From: CAVRZY01 sp963725415
Lineage (GTDB): Bacteria > Acidobacteriota > Terriglobia > Bryobacterales > Bryobacteraceae
NCBI GenBank assembly: GCA_963725415.1
Contig: CAVRZY010000099.1
Location: 1-5,688, forward strand
DNA length: 5,688 nt
Direction of reading: 5' to 3'
In this document: positions 1 through 5,688 of the stretch, one piece after another
How the letters are laid out: each line of letters opens with the position of its first letter
How positions within the stretch are numbered: position 1 is the stretch's first letter
Translations under genes and position numbers: made by a program
Notes under the pieces: model-generated
Database searches by the model: none
What the model saw: the letters and a program-made list of their open reading frames with translations, nothing else
Told to the model about the DNA's origin: nothing

Positions 1-18
1 TTGACATCAAACGTAGAG
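1..18 (+). repeat. Left terminal inverted repeat of the IS630 element
   Basis: TTGACATCAAACGTAGAG matches the reverse complement of 1094-1111 at 14 of 18 positions, including an identical inner block GTAGAG. Because the window begins here, any outer bases of the repeat and the TA target duplication cannot be seen. Confidence 0.75.
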
Positions 19-29
19 TAATGGATAAT
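1..29 (+). promoter_or_regulatory. Sigma-70-type promoter inside the IS left end
   Basis: TTGACA at 1-6 is a perfect -35 hexamer. GATAAT at 24-29 matches five of six bases of the -10 consensus, and the spacer is exactly 17 bp. Transcription would start near 36, giving a leader of only about 13 nt before the transposase ATG at 49. Since the IS and the downstream regulator point the same way, read-through from here could also supply transcription to the host genes. This is a sequence match only; activity is inferred. Confidence 0.6.
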
Positions 30-525
30 GGGGGCAGGTGTCTTTCCCATGCGACCACCGGCCTTTATTACACCTTGGCTCTCCACCGAAGAGATGCAGG
101 TCTGGGTGCGCGAAGCCCCGGACAAGCCCAGCTATCAGAAACGCGTGGCCATCTGGCTCACTCACCTGGGAGAGTTCGCCGCGCGGCAGATCGCCGATTG
201 GCTGTGTGTCTCCAAGCAGGCCATCTGGCTGTGGATCTCTCAGTACAACCGGCAAGGTCCGGAAGGCCTCGAGCGGCAGGGACGCGGGGGGCGGCGCTGG
301 GCCTACCTGTCGGTGGGGAAGGAAGAAGCCTTCCTCCGGCAGGTGCAAAGGCGGGCCCTGGCGGGGGAGATTGTCACCGCCAAGCAACTGCATGCCCAGT
401 TGGTGAAAGCCGCCGGCCGAGAGGTGTCTCTGGGCTATGTCTACCGCCTGCTGCACCGACACGGCTGGCGCAAACTGGGGCCGCGCCCCCGACACCCGCA
501 GGCCCGCCAGCGGGCCCAACAGCGA

Positions 526-537
526 TTTAAAAAAAAC
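526..537 (+). promoter_or_regulatory. Probable programmed -1 frameshift site, TTTAAAAAAAAC
   Basis: An A8 run (529-536) ends in C. In the incoming frame this reads A AAA AAC at 531-537, a canonical slippery heptamer in the correct phase. Slipping back one base continues straight into LPQVLAALLSRLPVGRRLRLLFQDEARFG territory, while the unshifted frame stops at 562-564. Some IS630-family members are known to make their transposase by such frameshifting. I did not identify a clear downstream stimulatory stem-loop, and a simple one-base loss from the A run remains possible. Confidence 0.6.
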
Positions 538-1093
538 TCCCCCAGGTTCTCGCCGCCCTCTTGAGCCGATTGCCCGTGGGGAGGCGACTGCGGCTGCTGT
601 TTCAGGACGAAGCGCGCTTTGGCTGCATCAGCGATCAGCGGCGTTGTTGGGCGCCCCTGCCCTTGCGGCCGGTGGTGGGCCACCAGATCATTCGCCAATT
701 CGTTTATGGGCTGGCAGCGGTGAGCCCCTCTGGACGGCCAGTTCTGCTCGTTGGTCCTGCCCTGGGTGGATACCGAGGCCATGTCACTGTTCCTGGCCCA
801 CACGGCGGCCCAGTTCCCCAATGACTACTGCGTGATGCTGCTGGATGGCGCCGGATGGCACACGGCCCTGGATTTGCAAGTCCCGCCCTCGATGCAATTG
901 CTCCCGCTGCCGCCCTACAGCCCGGAGTTGAATCCGGTGGAACACATCTGGGACCACCTGCGGGAGAATCACTTCGGCAACCGCGTGTTTCGCTCTCTGG
1001 ATGAGGTGGTCGAGCAGCTCTGCCTTGGTCTCCGACAATTGCATCGACAGCCCAAGCTGGTTCAATCGATGACCTCCTTCGACTGGATCAAAG

Positions 1094-1111
1094 CTCTACC
1101 TGTGACGTTAA
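1094..1111 (-). repeat. Right terminal inverted repeat of the IS630 element
   Basis: Read on the minus strand this is TTAACGTCACAGGTAGAG, pairing with the left end at 14 of 18 positions. The last transposase codons run through it, and the stop codon TAG at 1114-1116 includes the probable TA target. Confidence 0.75.
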
Positions 1112-1141
1112 ATTAGTATGACTCCTGACTTCTGGATACGT

Positions 1142-2536
1142 ATGCCCTGCGTCCTGATCGTTGACGACGAGAAACAGATTCGCCGGGTGCTTCGCCTGCT
1201 GCTGGAGGAGCAGGGCTACACGGTAGCCGAAGCCGCCAGCGGCGAAGAGGCCGTCAGGCTCCTCGAAGGCGCACCCGCCGACGCCGTCCTCCTGGACCTG
1301 AGACTGCCCGGCATCGATGGCCTGGAGACCATGGCCCGCATCCGCAAGCTGGGCGCCTGCCCGGCCTGCCTGGTCATGACGGCGCACGGCTCGATCGCCT
1401 CGGCGGTCGCGGCCATCCGCCAGGGGGCCTACGACTACATCACCAAGCCCTTCGACAACGAGGATCTCCTGCTCACCCTACGCCGCGCCCTCGACTACGA
1501 GCGCATGCGCACCGAGGTGCGTGAACTGCGCCGCGAGCTCAAGGCTCGCTACGGCCTGGACCGCATGGTGGGTGCCGGACCCAAAATGCGCGCCGTCTTC
1601 GACGCCCTGGAACGCGTGGCTCGCGTCGATGCCCCCGTGCTCATCACCGGGGAAAGCGGCACCGGCAAAGAGCTGGTGGCCCGCGCCATCCACGAATCCA
1701 GTTCCCGCGCCGGCGGGCCGTTCCTGACCGTCAACTGCGGCGCCGTCCCGACCGCCTTGTTCGAATCCGAGTTCTTCGGCTTCGAGCGCGGCGCCTTCAC
1801 CGACGCGCGCCAGTCTCATCTCGGCAAGTTCGAACAGGCTGCCAGCGGCGTCCTCTTCCTGGACGAGGTGAGCGAACTGCCGGTGGAAACCCAGGTCAAG
1901 CTGCTGCGCGTGCTGGAAGACCACGCCGTCACGCGTATCGGGGGCGAGACCGCCATCCACGTGGACGTGCGCGTTATCGCCGCCACCAACCGCCGCCTCG
2001 AAGAGGCCGTCCGAACCGGCGCCTTTCGCGAGGACCTTTTCTATCGCCTCAACGTTCTACAGATCGACCTGCCGCCCCTTCGGGAGCGCCGCGAAGACAT
2101 CCCCTCGCTGGTCCGCCACCTCATCGGAAAGCTCAATGCCCGCCTCAAGCTTCAGGTCGAGACCGTCAGCCCCGAGGCCCTCCCCGCCCTCCAGGACTAT
2201 GCCTGGCCCGGCAACATCCGCGAGCTGGAAAACTTCCTCTGCCAGGCCATGATTTTCTCCGACGGCCGCCGCATCGAGCTGGCTGATCTCCCCGCTCGCT
2301 TACGCCCCGCCGGTCTGCTCCCCGAGCCTCCGCGCGCCGGCACCCTGGCTGACGCGCTCGACACCGTGGTCACCCAGGTCGAGCGCAAGATGATCATCAA
2401 GCGCCTCGCCCAGTTCAAGGGTAACCGCACCGCCGCCGCCGATTCCCTCGGCGTCAGCCGCAAGACCCTGTTCAACAAGATGCGCCAGCACGGGATCTCG
2501 GTTCCGGGCGAAGAGGGGGAAGGCGCCGAACCCTGA
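1142..2536 (+). CDS. NtrC-family sigma-54-dependent response regulator
   Basis: This cytoplasmic DNA-binding activator is switched on by phosphorylation and uses ATP to remodel RNA polymerase-sigma-54. The 464 residues follow the classic order. The receiver domain (about 3-118) has acidic pair D8-D9, phosphoacceptor D52, T80 and K102. The AAA+ domain (about 142-380) has Walker A GESGTGKE at 170-177, the sigma-54 contact loop as GAFTDA at 217-222, Walker B VLFLDE at 237-242, sensor I AATN near 280-283, arginine residues in FREDLFYRLN at 295-304, and sensor II WPGNIRELEN at 355-364. A Fis-type helix-turn-helix (about 405-453) ends the protein. I chose ATG 1142 because receivers begin right before the first beta strand (MPCVLIVDDE). 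The in-frame ATG at 1118 would add eight atypical residues. Neither has a good Shine-Dalgarno. No histidine kinase is in the window. An IS630 copy ends about 30 bp upstream. The specific regulon cannot be named. Confidence 0.95.
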   Translation: MPCVLIVDDEKQIRRVLRLLLEEQGYTVAEAASGEEAVRLLEGAPADAVLLDLRLPGIDGLETMARIRKLGACPACLVMTAHGSIASAVAAIRQGAYDYITKPFDNEDLLLTLRRALDYERMRTEVRELRRELKARYGLDRMVGAGPKMRAVFDALERVARVDAPVLITGESGTGKELVARAIHESSSRAGGPFLTVNCGAVPTALFESEFFGFERGAFTDARQSHLGKFEQAASGVLFLDEVSELPVETQVKLLRVLEDHAVTRIGGETAIHVDVRVIAATNRRLEEAVRTGAFREDLFYRLNVLQIDLPPLRERREDIPSLVRHLIGKLNARLKLQVETVSPEALPALQDYAWPGNIRELENFLCQAMIFSDGRRIELADLPARLRPAGLLPEPPRAGTLADALDTVVTQVERKMIIKRLAQFKGNRTAAADSLGVSRKTLFNKMRQHGISVPGEEGEGAEP

Positions 2537-2600
2537 AGCTCGCCCCACTTCAACCCCGGCCGTCGCCCCCTTTCTGTTATCGTGGTTCCAAGGGCCAGGG

Positions 2601-3767
2601 ATGGAGTCGGAGAAAGGTCGCGACCGCAAAGTCGAACCCAGTTTCATCCCCGGATCCATCGGGCTGATTCGGGTCTTCGGCGTTGCTGTGCGCCTGCACT
2701 TCACCTTTCTGCTGCTGCTGGTCTTTCTCATCTCCGTGGGCGTTGGGCAGCGGCAGTCCGACCTCATGAGCGTCGCTTACGTCGTGCTCCTGCTCGCCTC
2801 CGTGTTCCTGCATGAGATCGCCCATGCCCTGGTCTCTCGCTGGTGCCGCATACGGACGCTGGAGATCATCATGTTTCCCATCGGAGGCGTCTCGCGCCTG
2901 GAGCGCTCGCCCACACCCTCTCAGGAACTGTGCATCTCGCTGGCCGGCCCCCTGGCCAACCTCCTCCTCGCCAGCGCCCTGTTTGGGGTGCTTGCCTATC
3001 GAGGCGCCCTGCTCCCGATTGCGGCCCTGGCCGAACCCACCGACGCCAATTTGCTCCAGAGGATCGCCATCGGCAACCTCCTGCTGGCCCTCTTCAACCT
3101 TCTCCCGGCTTTTCCCATGGATGGCGGTCGCCTCTTGCGCGCCCTGCTGTCCTTCTCCCGGCCCCAGGATCAGGCCACCCGGGTCGCCGCCGGCGCCGGA
3201 CAACTGATGGCCATCCTGATCGGTCTCTACGGCCTGCTCTCGATGAACTTTCTGCCGGTCTTCATCGCTTTCTTTGTCTACGTCGGGGCGGCCCAGGAGA
3301 GCGCCGCCGCCACCGGACGCCTGCTCACGCGCGGCATCCCCGTCCGCGCCGCCATGGTGACCGACTTCCGTACCCTCTCCCACGGCGACAGCATCCGCGA
3401 CGCGGCCAATTTGTTGCTGGCCACCACCCAGCAGGATTTCCCGGTGCTGCACGGCGAAACCGTGGTCGGCTTGCTCAGCCGCAACGCCCTGCTTAGGGCC
3501 ATGGCCGGGGAAGGACCCGACTCCTACGTTTCCAGCGCCATGAATCGGGATTTTATTCGCCTGTCCCCGGACACCGACCTTTCCACCGCGCTCCCCGCGG
3601 CTCTTCGTGCAGGCTCCTGCGCCCTGGTTATGGAGGGTGACCGCCTCCTGGGTCTGTTGACCGCCGAGGACCTCTCCGAGTTCCTGCTCTTGCGCCGCTT
3701 CGGCCTCAAGCCCGAACCCGAACGCTCCGCCGGTCCCCCTGACGATAGATTCTCTGAGTCCCGTTAG
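2601..3767 (+). CDS. Site-2 protease (M50 zinc metalloprotease) with CBS pair
   Basis: This is an intramembrane zinc protease of the SpoIVFB/S2P type. The family cleaves transmembrane segments of substrates such as anti-sigma factors or pro-sigma factors. The 388 residues show hydrophobic segments near 32-50, 57-78, 110-133, 155-170 and 200-230. The zinc site HEIAH lies at 71-75 with catalytic Glu72, and the third ligand motif NLLPAFPMDGG at 166-176 supplies Asp174. AGPLAN (115-120) is another typical family block. The cytoplasmic tail (about 245-370) reads as two CBS repeats, a module that usually senses adenine nucleotides, so ligand control of proteolysis is plausible. ATG 2601 is preceded by AGGG at 2591-2594 with 6-nt spacing. 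It lies 64 bp after the regulator gene on the same strand. The stop TAG is at 3765-3767. No substrate gene is visible. Confidence 0.93.
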   Translation: MESEKGRDRKVEPSFIPGSIGLIRVFGVAVRLHFTFLLLLVFLISVGVGQRQSDLMSVAYVVLLLASVFLHEIAHALVSRWCRIRTLEIIMFPIGGVSRLERSPTPSQELCISLAGPLANLLLASALFGVLAYRGALLPIAALAEPTDANLLQRIAIGNLLLALFNLLPAFPMDGGRLLRALLSFSRPQDQATRVAAGAGQLMAILIGLYGLLSMNFLPVFIAFFVYVGAAQESAAATGRLLTRGIPVRAAMVTDFRTLSHGDSIRDAANLLLATTQQDFPVLHGETVVGLLSRNALLRAMAGEGPDSYVSSAMNRDFIRLSPDTDLSTALPAALRAGSCALVMEGDRLLGLLTAEDLSEFLLLRRFGLKPEPERSAGPPDDRFSESR

Positions 3768-3809
3768 TCCCAGTGCTGGTCACTCACCGCGTGGGGCAGC
3801 ACTTCTGTG
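3764..3809 (-). other. 3' exon of the group II intron, possibly the tail of a convergent gene
   Basis: This is the sequence directly downstream of the intron on the minus strand. One frame is open and ends in TAA (complement of 3764-3766), overlapping the protease stop codon by three to four bases in convergent orientation. Joined to the 5' exon bases (5688-5676), the spliced frame would read PGGSTEVLPHAVSDQHWD and then stop. I do not recognise this tail, and a short open stretch in GC-rich DNA is weak evidence. The stretch also holds the inverted repeat AGTGCTG (3772-3778) / CAGCACT (3797-3803) with an 18-nt loop. It lacks a T tract, so I do not call it an intrinsic terminator. Confidence 0.3.
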
Positions 3810-3849
3810 ATCGGGTCGGGTGACCGGGATTGCGCCCGGCCACCCTCCC
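3810..3849 (-). ncRNA. Group II intron domain VI with branch-point adenosine and 3' splice end
   Basis: A two-nt linker separates this from domain V. The stem is GGG (3849-3847) with CCC (3815-3813), an internal bulge, then GGGUG-GCCGGG (3845-3835) pairing with CCCGGU-CACCC (3828-3818) around a CGCAAU loop. On the 3' side G3817 and A3816 are left unpaired opposite A3846. A3816 is seven nt from the proposed 3' end (GAU at 3812-3810), the expected distance for the lariat branch-point adenosine. Confidence 0.8.
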
Positions 3850-3851
3850 AC

Positions 3852-3885
3852 ACCACCGGACGTGCGGTTTTCCGCATCCGGCGGT
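3852..3885 (-). ncRNA. Group II intron domain V (catalytic hairpin)
   Basis: This is a 34-nt hairpin. The lower stem ACCGCCGGA (3885-3877) pairs with UCCGGUGGU (3860-3852) over all nine positions. The upper stem UGCGG (3876-3872) and CCGCA (3867-3863) closes an AAAA tetraloop. A two-nt bulge CG at 3862-3861 lies between the stems on the 3' side. This is the diagnostic domain V layout. The position of the usual AGC catalytic triad is occupied by CGC, and the middle G is in a G-U wobble as expected. The fold is intact, so the ribozyme core is likely functional. Confidence 0.9.
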
Positions 3886-3893
3886 TGAACGCA

Positions 3894-3912
3894 GCGGCGT
3901 TCATTGCGCCGC
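3894..3912 (-). repeat. Hairpin over the maturase stop codon at the end of domain IV
   Basis: On the minus strand GCGGCG (3912-3907) and CGCCGC (3899-3894) form a perfect 6-bp stem whose 7-nt loop contains the maturase stop codon TGA (3903-3901). It lies nine nt before domain V and may form the closing part of domain IV. Confidence 0.5.
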
Positions 3913-5144
3913 AAGATCTGATGGCATCAGGAACCCATGGCGTCGCAGCACCGCGTTGGAAAGCCCGTCTGCATCGGACGCGTGGCGGCCATGCGCCACG
4001 CGCCCCGGCGCGTGTGCACTGTCGCCAGCAACCGGGGTTCAGCCCCAATCGCCGTAGCGCCTTCGCGCGACCGTTCACGCTGTGCCACCGCAGCCAGAAG
4101 CAGTTCCGGATGTGTCGCCGGATCCAACCCTCCAGCCGAAGATGGGCTGGCGTTCCTCGGCCAGGCGGAAGTATCCCCACCAGCCTCGGACATAGGGGCG
4201 CCAGGTGTCCCGCAGCTCTTTGCTGGTCCGACTCTGGCAGCTCCGCCACATCTCCCGCACTTTGGCTTTGAATCGCTCCACACTCTCCGGGGCCGCTCCG
4301 ATCTGCCCTTTGCGGTTGAGTCGAAAGCCCAGGAACTTGCGTTCCCAAGCCCGCCCCGTTCCGCTCTTGGCGGCGTTGACTTCCAGCCGCAGGTGTTTCT
4401 CGATCCAGTCCTGGATCAGATGCCAGCATCCGCTCGCGCCGCTGCCTGACTGCTCACATAGATGTTGCAGTCATCGGCATACCGGCTGAACGTAGTGCCG
4501 CGCCGCTCCAGTTCCTTGTCCAGCGCGTCCAGGTAGATGTTGGCCAGCAGCGGGGAGAGCGGCCCGCCTTGCGGCGTGCCTTCCTCACTGGCCTCCACCA
4601 ACCCTTCCACCATCGCCCCGCCTCGCAGATACTTCCCGATCAACCCCAACACCCGTTTGTCCCGAATCATCTTGCCGATGCGGTCCATCAGGATGTCGTG
4701 GTTCACGTGGTCGAAGAATTTGGTGATGTCCATATCCACCACCCAGTCCTTTCCCTGCTTGGCGTAGCTTGCGCGCGCGCACCGCGTCGTGCGCACTGCG
4801 CCCGGTCGAAATCCGTAGCTGTGCTCACTGAAGTGCGGGTCGAAGATCGGCGTCAGCGCCTGCAAAAGCATTTGCTGCATCCACCGGTCCAGCACCGTCG
4901 GGATGCCCAGCATCCTCGTGCCTCCGTTGGGCTTGGGTATCTCCACCCGCCGCACTGGACTGGGGACATAGGTCCCGGCCAGCAGCTTGGCGCGGATGGT
5001 TTCCCAGTGCGCTTGCAGATGTGCTTCCAGCTGTGGTCGTCGTCATGCCGTCGATGCCCGGCGCGCCTCCGTTGCGTTTGACCGCTGCCAGCGGCTGCCG
5101 TGGTTTTCTCGGTGACGACTTCCTTCCATCAGGTTCTCGTGCAT
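3901..5144 (-). pseudogene. Group II intron reverse transcriptase/maturase, multiply frameshifted
   Basis: When intact this protein would fold its intron for splicing and copy it into DNA during retrohoming. The likely start is the ATG at 5144-5142 (MHENLME); the end is the TGA at 3903-3901 after LMPSDLAAQ. The order of motifs is complete: AVKRNGGAPGIDGMT (near 5090-5045), then RRVEIPKPNGG, SYGFRPG, DMDITKFFDHVNHD, GTPQGGPLSPLLANIYLD and the catalytic YADD (about 4480-4460). Maturase domain X follows: WERKFLGFRLNRKGQIG, LRDTWRPYVRGWWGYF, EGWIRRHIRNCFWLRWH and RRGAWRMAATRP. The longest single-frame piece is 4955-4416. Frame changes fall near 5125, 5095, 5033, 4440, 4417, 4135, 4036 and 3960, nearly all single-base indels. 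Reconstructed length is about 414 residues with no HNH endonuclease domain. I saw no clear base-substitution stop codon, so decay is recent or some indels are sequence errors. Confidence 0.88.
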
Positions 5145-5675
5145 TGCTTTCTGTCGTGAGGTTCGCGAAGGTTCAGCCTCGCTTCTCGCCGCCTCCGGCT
5201 CGCAGCGGCTTCACCGCCTGTGCCTGTTGGCGCTCCCGGGGTGGCGACCGCAGTTGTCGCGCCCGCCGTTTCGGGCCTTTCTCGCCGTGTCTCCAGTTCT
5301 CATTTAGCTCTGTTCTTTCGTTCTTCGGCCCTTCGCTCGGACCGCCGTTACCGCGGCTTCCTCGCTACTACGGCCTCTGCTGACTTCTCCCGCGTTCTCA
5401 ACGCGGGGATCTCCCCGGGTAAGGTGCTGATTCTTTCCCCTCGCGCCGTCTGGCTCTACCTGAGTGTCTTGGTGACTTTCGGGCTTCGCTGTTGCAGGCC
5501 AGCTCGCCGCCCACACCCGGCCTCACTGCCCGTTTCGTGTTCCTTCGGTCGAGCGTTTGCCTCCCGCTTCTTTCGGCTTCGCCTCGCGGCTACGCCTTGC
5601 GGTTTGGCTACGGTTGCCGTCATCGGCTCCGTGAGCTCCTTTCAACCTACTAGATTCAGCCCATGCTGGGCACAC
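5145..5675 (-). ncRNA. Group II intron RNA domains I-III
   Basis: This 531-nt stretch holds no credible gene on either strand. It is the 5' structural part of the ribozyme, dense in short GC-rich hairpins. The first is GCCCA-GCA-TGGGC just inside the 5' end. Another clear stem is CCCCGCGTTGAGAACGCGGG-like around 5391-5418, with arms CCCGCGTTCTCAACGCGGG on the plus strand (5389-5407). Domain I is expected to carry the exon-binding sites that recognise the 5' exon end GGCGGCAG, but I could not pick them out reliably. Confidence 0.75.
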
Positions 5676-5688
5676 CTGCCGCCGGGCT

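Larger units (their letters stand above)
1..1116 (+). mobile_element. IS630-family insertion sequence, about 1.11 kb
   Basis: The element is defined by imperfect 18-bp terminal inverted repeats at 1-18 and 1094-1111 (14 of 18 positions match) around one transposase gene. The transposase has the N-terminal helix-turn-helix region and DDE catalytic core of IS630/Tc1 transposases. Length (about 1.1 kb) and layout fit the family, in which the transposase stop codon often lies at or inside the right repeat; here the stop is at 1114-1116. IS630 elements insert at and duplicate a TA dinucleotide; a TA at 1114-1115 is the likely right-hand target base pair. The left copy would lie just outside the window, so the true left tip may extend a few bases further. 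The element is probably non-autonomous because of the frameshift near 729. Confidence 0.9.
49..1116 (+). pseudogene. IS630-family transposase, split over three frame segments
   Basis: This is the DDE transposase that would cut and join the IS ends. The ATG at 49 is chosen over the in-frame ATG at 28, because 28 lies inside the promoter -10 box; AGGTG at 36-40 is a possible ribosome site. Segment 1 (49 to about 536) holds the N-terminal helix-turn-helix region (around QIADWLCVSKQAIWLWI) and a second DNA-binding module ending GWRKLGPRPRHP. Segment 2 (about 537-728, one base back) carries LFQDEARFG, with the first catalytic Asp at 606-608. Segment 3 (about 730-1116, original frame) carries LDGAGWH, with the second Asp at 844-846, and PPYSPELNPVEHIWD, with the catalytic Glu at 940-942. 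Joined, it is about 355 residues, normal for the family. The first switch is probably programmed. The second, at 726-731, follows no recoding motif and likely inactivates the gene, unless it is a sequencing error. Confidence 0.85.
3810..5675 (-). mobile_element. Group II intron, both boundaries visible, about 1866 nt
   Basis: On the minus strand the element begins GTGTGCCCAGCATGGGC (5675 downward). This is the GUGYG 5' end followed by the first domain I hairpin typical of bacterial group II introns. It ends with domains V and VI and a terminal GAU at 3812-3810. Between them lie about 530 nt of structural RNA (domains I-III), then an open reading frame for a reverse transcriptase/maturase occupying domain IV. 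The ORF is damaged by many frame changes while the ribozyme core looks intact. I could not assign the exon-binding sequences by eye, nor the intron class with confidence; the absence of an HNH endonuclease fits several bacterial classes. Confidence 0.9.

Noticed and set aside
28..48. Upstream in-frame ATG at 28 as transposase start
   Set aside because: It overlaps the -10 hexamer and would lie before the predicted transcript start; ATG 49 gives the family-like MRPPAFITPW beginning.
857..880. TGGCAC followed by TTGCA, resembling a sigma-54 promoter
   Set aside because: The distance between the GG and GC elements is larger than the required spacing, and it lies inside the transposase coding sequence.
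1478..1960. Minus-strand open frame of 160 codons opposite the AAA+ domain
   Set aside because: It mirrors the regulator coding sequence in a GC-rich gene; no start signal or domain supports it.
2537..2600. Possible terminator between the regulator and the protease
   Set aside because: The 64-bp gap has no convincing GC-rich stem followed by a T tract.
2577..3452. Long minus-strand open frame of 291 codons opposite the protease gene
   Set aside because: It is a GC-rich antisense shadow with Gln/Gly/Asp-rich low-complexity translation and no recognisable domain, while the plus strand carries all the M50 and CBS motifs.
3807..4449. Plus-strand open frames across the intron
   Set aside because: They lie antisense to the maturase and domain V/VI and have Arg/Pro/Ser-rich translations without motifs.
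5145..5675. CRISPR array, tRNA or small gene in the gene-free right end
   Set aside because: There are no regularly spaced repeats or tRNA fold; the short hairpins and GUGUG end are explained by group II intron domains I-III.

Overview
This is a high-GC bacterial window. Two intact host genes sit between two mobile elements. The host genes are a sigma-54-dependent NtrC-family response regulator (1142-2536) and a membrane-embedded site-2 (M50) zinc protease with C-terminal CBS domains (2601-3767). Base composition and protein style would suit Acidobacteriota or another deep, GC-rich Gram-negative lineage, but nothing here fixes the taxon.

Left (1-1116): an IS630-family insertion sequence in the same orientation as the host genes. 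Both imperfect terminal inverted repeats are visible (1-18 and 1094-1111). The left repeat carries the -35 box of a near-consensus sigma-70 promoter for the transposase. The transposase reads in three segments. The first frame change lies on an in-phase A AAA AAC slippery heptamer, as expected for programmed -1 frameshifting. The second, near base 729, has no recoding signal and looks like an inactivating indel. The element ends about 30 bp before the regulator start, so it has separated that gene from its original upstream sequence.

Middle (1118-3767): the regulator and the protease lie on the same strand, 64 bp apart, with no convincing terminator between them. They could be co-transcribed. 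A phosphorelay-controlled sigma-54 activator next to a regulated intramembrane protease suggests an envelope or stress signalling locus, but no cognate kinase or protease substrate is in the window.

Right (3764-5688): an essentially full-length group II intron on the minus strand. It runs from its GUGUG 5' end at 5675 to a GAU 3' end at 3810, about 1866 nt. Domains V and VI fold cleanly, with a CGC-type catalytic triad and a bulged branch-point A at 3816. The encoded reverse transcriptase/maturase keeps its conserved motifs (YADD, RT blocks, maturase domain X) but is scattered over about eight frame changes. The ribozyme looks usable and its own maturase does not. The flanking exon bases could be the 3' end of a convergent gene that overlaps the protease stop codon.

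The window begins at the IS tip and ends 13 nt beyond the intron, so both edges are repeated elements. This pattern is typical of contig ends. All apparent frameshifts fall in the mobile elements and none in the host genes.
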